This document shows positions 61,064-64,000 of a stretch of 64,000 nucleotides of DNA, piece after piece. Origin of the DNA: Mesodorylaimus sp. YZB2_4 (Eukaryota > Nematoda > Enoplea > Dorylaimida > Dorylaimidae); the NCBI GenBank assembly GCA_030248295.1, contig JASANH010000420.1, positions 1 to 64,000 on the forward strand, in the 5' to 3' direction. The notes under the pieces were generated by a model that was given only the letters and a program-made list of their open reading frames with translations, had not been told where the DNA came from and searched no databases. The stretch's first letter is position 1, and each line of letters starts with the position of its first letter. The position numbers were made by a program, and so were the translations under genes.

Positions 61064-64000
61064 ATGAGAGACCCGAAAGAATTAATATTTCTGCTTTTAA
61101 CCCTGTCCCATGCATTGGTGGCCTATAATGACGACGACATCGTTGGTAAGAGGAATATTTGCCCTAGACTAGGCTTTTTTATTTTCAACTCTGCATGGGA
61201 TATTTTTAAGTTTGTTTTATCGTTTTAGTTCCGGAATGGTTTGCGTATATGTAAAAGGCTGCTTTGGTTGAAGACTGACAGATTGCCGTTTAGGTTTAGA
61301 GGAGCCATATTTCTACGACATATTCGGCGATTTGAACCATTTAGTATTGACTGGCGGCAACGTTTTACTGACGTGCTCTCATCCAGATTCAAAGAACATA
61401 CCATGTACCAACAAATCAACCGCGTCTTTAATAGTCAGCCCCGACTGGACTCCAGTGCTTCCACCGCAGAAAGCTAATTGCGAAAACCACGGGCAACCTT
61501 TTCCTCTCTTGAACATAACAAGGGACTTCCGGCTGGGAACATACAAATGCAAGATCGACGGTGTCCTTTCGCTCGATACGTTTGACGTACCAATACGCTA
61601 TCGCATATGTGAGTCAACATAGTCTTAAAATTCTTAGCTCGCCCTATGTAGGTCTACAGTATCAAGGGCTGACCAGAGTATGGCTGAAGCCTGGAACGAT
61701 CCCACGCAGCCCACCACACCTCGTGCTCGGTTGATTGCAACGCGCCACAAGGCCTATAGAATCTCAAGTAAGGGAGCGGCCGCACGTGTCAGCCGTGAAT
61801 GGGGTTCTGACGGACCTGAGCCCGAAGTGCTCACAGAGCAGTTCAGGCCAGAAACTCAAGAGCAGTCCTCAGCCGCCTTAGTGGTGAAAGTCGTCTGTCA
61901 CGGTTTGCTTGGCAGAGCTGGCAACCAGTTGGCCCTGAGCTCAACTCTGGCCCTCTGATTGTGAGACTTGGTCTCTGCGCCTTGCACGCTTAGGGTCGAT
62001 AAACGAGGAGAGGCCTTATGGGGCGGTAGGCTCTCAAATCCGGGTCCCCTCACGGGGCACAAGCTGGGTATGGTTACCCGATGGGGTAACCACCGAAATC
62101 TCGGGGTAACGACTAACACGCACCCTTGCCCGGCATGAATCCCCACGTCGATTTAAGGTGTCACCTCAGCGCCCTACTTTCTAAAGGTCGGGCACAAGTA
62201 ACTCTTTGTTTAACGCAAAATGGCGAACTACAAGTTGTGAAGAATGAAAATCTCGACGCACTGTAGTTCGATTTCTTGCTTTACACTGCTCACTTGATCG
62301 TAAGTAGCCCCATCAAAGTTTCAGGAACCGTCACTTTACGTTGCACACACTTAAGGATACCCTTAGCGCGTCGGGCGTACTGCTCACGCGAGATAGGAAT
62401 CTAAACCTTCGTGTCCCGGATTGACCCTAGTCGATGGCAAGATAGGGTCAACTAACAAGCCCCCCAGCCCGCAGGTAAAGAGCGAAAAATCGACGCTCTC
62501 CCGATCTGACCAGGATGGGTAAAAAAAAAACAATCCTTAACCGATGTCTGTAAACCAGACCAGTTGCTCGACCTCGATCTCTCTCTCACGATCAGTTTCC
62601 ATTCTGGTTGGACTTTAGGGAGACGGGTCTTCTATCCCCTAAACCAGCGCGCTGATACAGTAGCTTATTATAATCTTACCATTTCAAGAACAATAAGCAT
62701 AAGCAAGAGACCCTGTTTCCTAAGCGCAACATTGAATTTGACGCCGCCACATCATGGCCAGCTCTAGTCTTGAGGTTTTCCGGTTTCTTTCCCAATGAAG
62801 CGACGCGGCATCAAGTCGATGCTACGAGCCGGTGGCTTATCATCAATTGCGAGACGCTAGTCCCGCATTGCCTGGGCCGGAATGCGTTTTTGCAGCTAGG
62901 AGCGGCATCGCAGTAAGCCCGTCCTCAGAGTGGTCCAAGCTTGGTAGGCGCAGGGGAGAGTGTAACCGATTGAAGTCAGCGGGATGATAACTTCGACTGG
63001 ATCAAGGCAGGTCTTGCGATTTTGCATACTTGCGGAAACATCAACCAGAGGGGTTGACTGTTCTAAGCCGTGGGAGATCGATTAGGTACTCTCCCATTTG
63101 CACTATAACCAGGCGCCAGGGTTACAGTAGGATCCGATCTTCGACGGCAATTTAGTATGTCAGTCGCTGCCCTTGCACACAGGGCTCTAGGTGACTCACC
63201 CACGGTACGGTCAAGTGGCGGACAGGCAGTCGTCCTCGATCATCAGTCGGGAAGATCCCTCCCTTCTCGCCTAGTATCATCCTGTGGGCCGCTGGTGCTG
63301 GCACAGGATGCCCTCCTAGAGTCAGAGGGAACCTGCCCAGCGAGTTAATCGCTTAAAGGCCTCTCTTCATATCGTGTCATATCAGCCGCCCGGCTGTAGG
63401 CAAAAATGGGTAGGAAGTGGGAAACTAGATCTGCACGTGGTCCAACCCACCAGAATCTACTGCAGCAAAATCAAGTCGATTCTGACGTTCGAGGAAACAG
63501 GGCTAGGCACCAGTATTTTTTTATGTGATATTTTTTGTATCCCTCAAAGCTACAGCCTGGCAACTCTGGTGGTAAAGACATGTCTATGTTGTATTCACTT
63601 GTTGTGGCGCACCCTACGTATCTGTAAGCTTGTAGCCCTGGAGAACCATTTTATTGTTTTTGGTCAGGTCGGGTCGGGCGCGCTCATTAGCTTCAATGGG
63701 CGAGATACGCATGCAACAGCCATCTGTTGCAACTCGCTTGAATTAGACTATGCGTTCCTCGATAGCATTTTCAAGCTGGAGTCGAATAGTTAAAATTAAA
63801 AATACATCTAATCTTTCTATTTTTTAAAATAGGTGATGATCAAGAACCAGCTTGCGCGAACGAGAATACATGCTCCACGAAGAATGCATTTTGTTTCGTC
63901 ACGGAGAGGCAAACGTTTCCCTGCGCTACGATCCCAGATCTCTCGTACTGCAAACCTCATGTGCAAGGCATCATGATCTTGCCTGTCGGAGCTCACTCCT
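61064..64000 (+). CDS. Secreted or membrane Ig-like protein, incomplete at right edge
   Basis: Exons 61064-61145, 61294-61608 and 63833 to beyond 64000 agree in phase. MRDPKELIFLLLTLSHALVA is a clear signal peptide. The second exon has an Ig-like core: HLVLTGGNVLLTCSHPDS, several N-linked glycosylation sites (TNKS, LNIT), and LGTYKCKIDGV, the D/G-x-Y-x-C of an Ig F strand. The third exon is Cys-rich (EPACANENTCSTKNAFCF, CATIPDLSYCKPHV). Signal, Ig and a Cys-rich module would suit a receptor ectodomain or a neuregulin-like ligand, but the Cys spacing is not a clear EGF domain. I do not recognise the family. The 2.2-kb second intron carries SINE sequence. The gene continues past the window. Confidence 0.7.
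61872..62535 (+). mobile_element. tRNA-headed SINE, family B, copy 2, with internal insertion
   Basis: The head GCCGCCTTAGTGGTGAAAG and GTTTGCTTGGCAGAGCTGG match copy 1 (19885-20303, minus). So do GGGTCGATAAACGAGGAGAG, CCGGGTCCCCTCAC and, further on, GATGGCAAGATAGGGTCAAC and AGCCCGCAGGTAAAGAGCG. The copy ends in an A-run near 62530. Between about 62145 and 62425 it has some 280 bp absent from copy 1, either an insertion here or a deletion there. Confidence 0.7.
63140..63445. repeat. Family A SINE-related fragment
   Basis: CCGGCTGTAGGCAAAAATGGG followed by GTAGGAAGTGGGAAACTAG and GGTCCAACCCACC parallels the 3' end of the family A copy at 14170-14637. The upstream part, with CAGGATGCCCTCCTAGAG, also resembles the family body but is shuffled. 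It lies in the last intron of the Ig-like gene. Confidence 0.5.

Overview
The window is eukaryotic and comes from a small-intron invertebrate animal. It holds a Cys-loop acetylcholine receptor, a Krüppel-like factor, voltage-type chloride channels, a Speedy/RINGO protein and the nuclear genes ATXN3, CLASRP, NCBP3, CMC4 and TFIIIA. There are about 100 introns, mostly 33-400 nt. They are GT-AG with T-rich TTTAG/TTTCAG acceptors, plus three GC-AG introns. A nematode is the best guess but is an inference: the tyrosine kinase is a compact SH2-kinase of the type expanded in nematodes, genes lie in close co-directional runs, and a pyrimidine-AG site sits just upstream of many start codons, as in SL trans-spliced genomes. 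No species can be named from the sequence alone.

Layout. 54-2485 (+): TCP11-like gene. 3095-9140 (-): ClC chloride channel A. 11319-12844 (-): SH2-tyrosine kinase. 15237-20684 (+): SMYD methyltransferase, secreted Cys-type glutathione peroxidase, dienelactone hydrolase. 22131-27392 (+): ClC channel B, a head-to-head paralogue of A with almost the same exon lengths and phases. 28178-29176 (+): fatty-acid-binding protein. 29344-33752 (-): alpha-type nicotinic acetylcholine receptor subunit. 34296-41852 (-): the run NCBP3, CMC4, TFIIIA, Speedy/RINGO-like, with gaps of 233, 2 and 293 nt. 42271-50184 (+): ATXN3 then CLASRP, divergent from NCBP3. 51411-58180 (+): KLF-type factor. 61064 to the right edge (+): secreted Ig-like protein, incomplete.

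Gene models were built by joining exons whose splice phases agree and whose translations follow the family. All but the nAChR N-terminal junction and one ClC-B donor resolve into an unbroken frame. Introns and gaps are loaded with mobile DNA: at least three tRNA-headed SINE-like families, a 130-bp foldback element, a 397-bp terminal-inverted-repeat element, a perfect 18-bp hairpin and a tandem repeat.

The most interesting points are the CMC4/TFIIIA pair, whose stop and start codons are 2 nt apart within a four-gene run; the inverted ClC pair; the Speedy/RINGO gene with a long acidic N-terminus; and the recurrent acceptor-like site before start codons.
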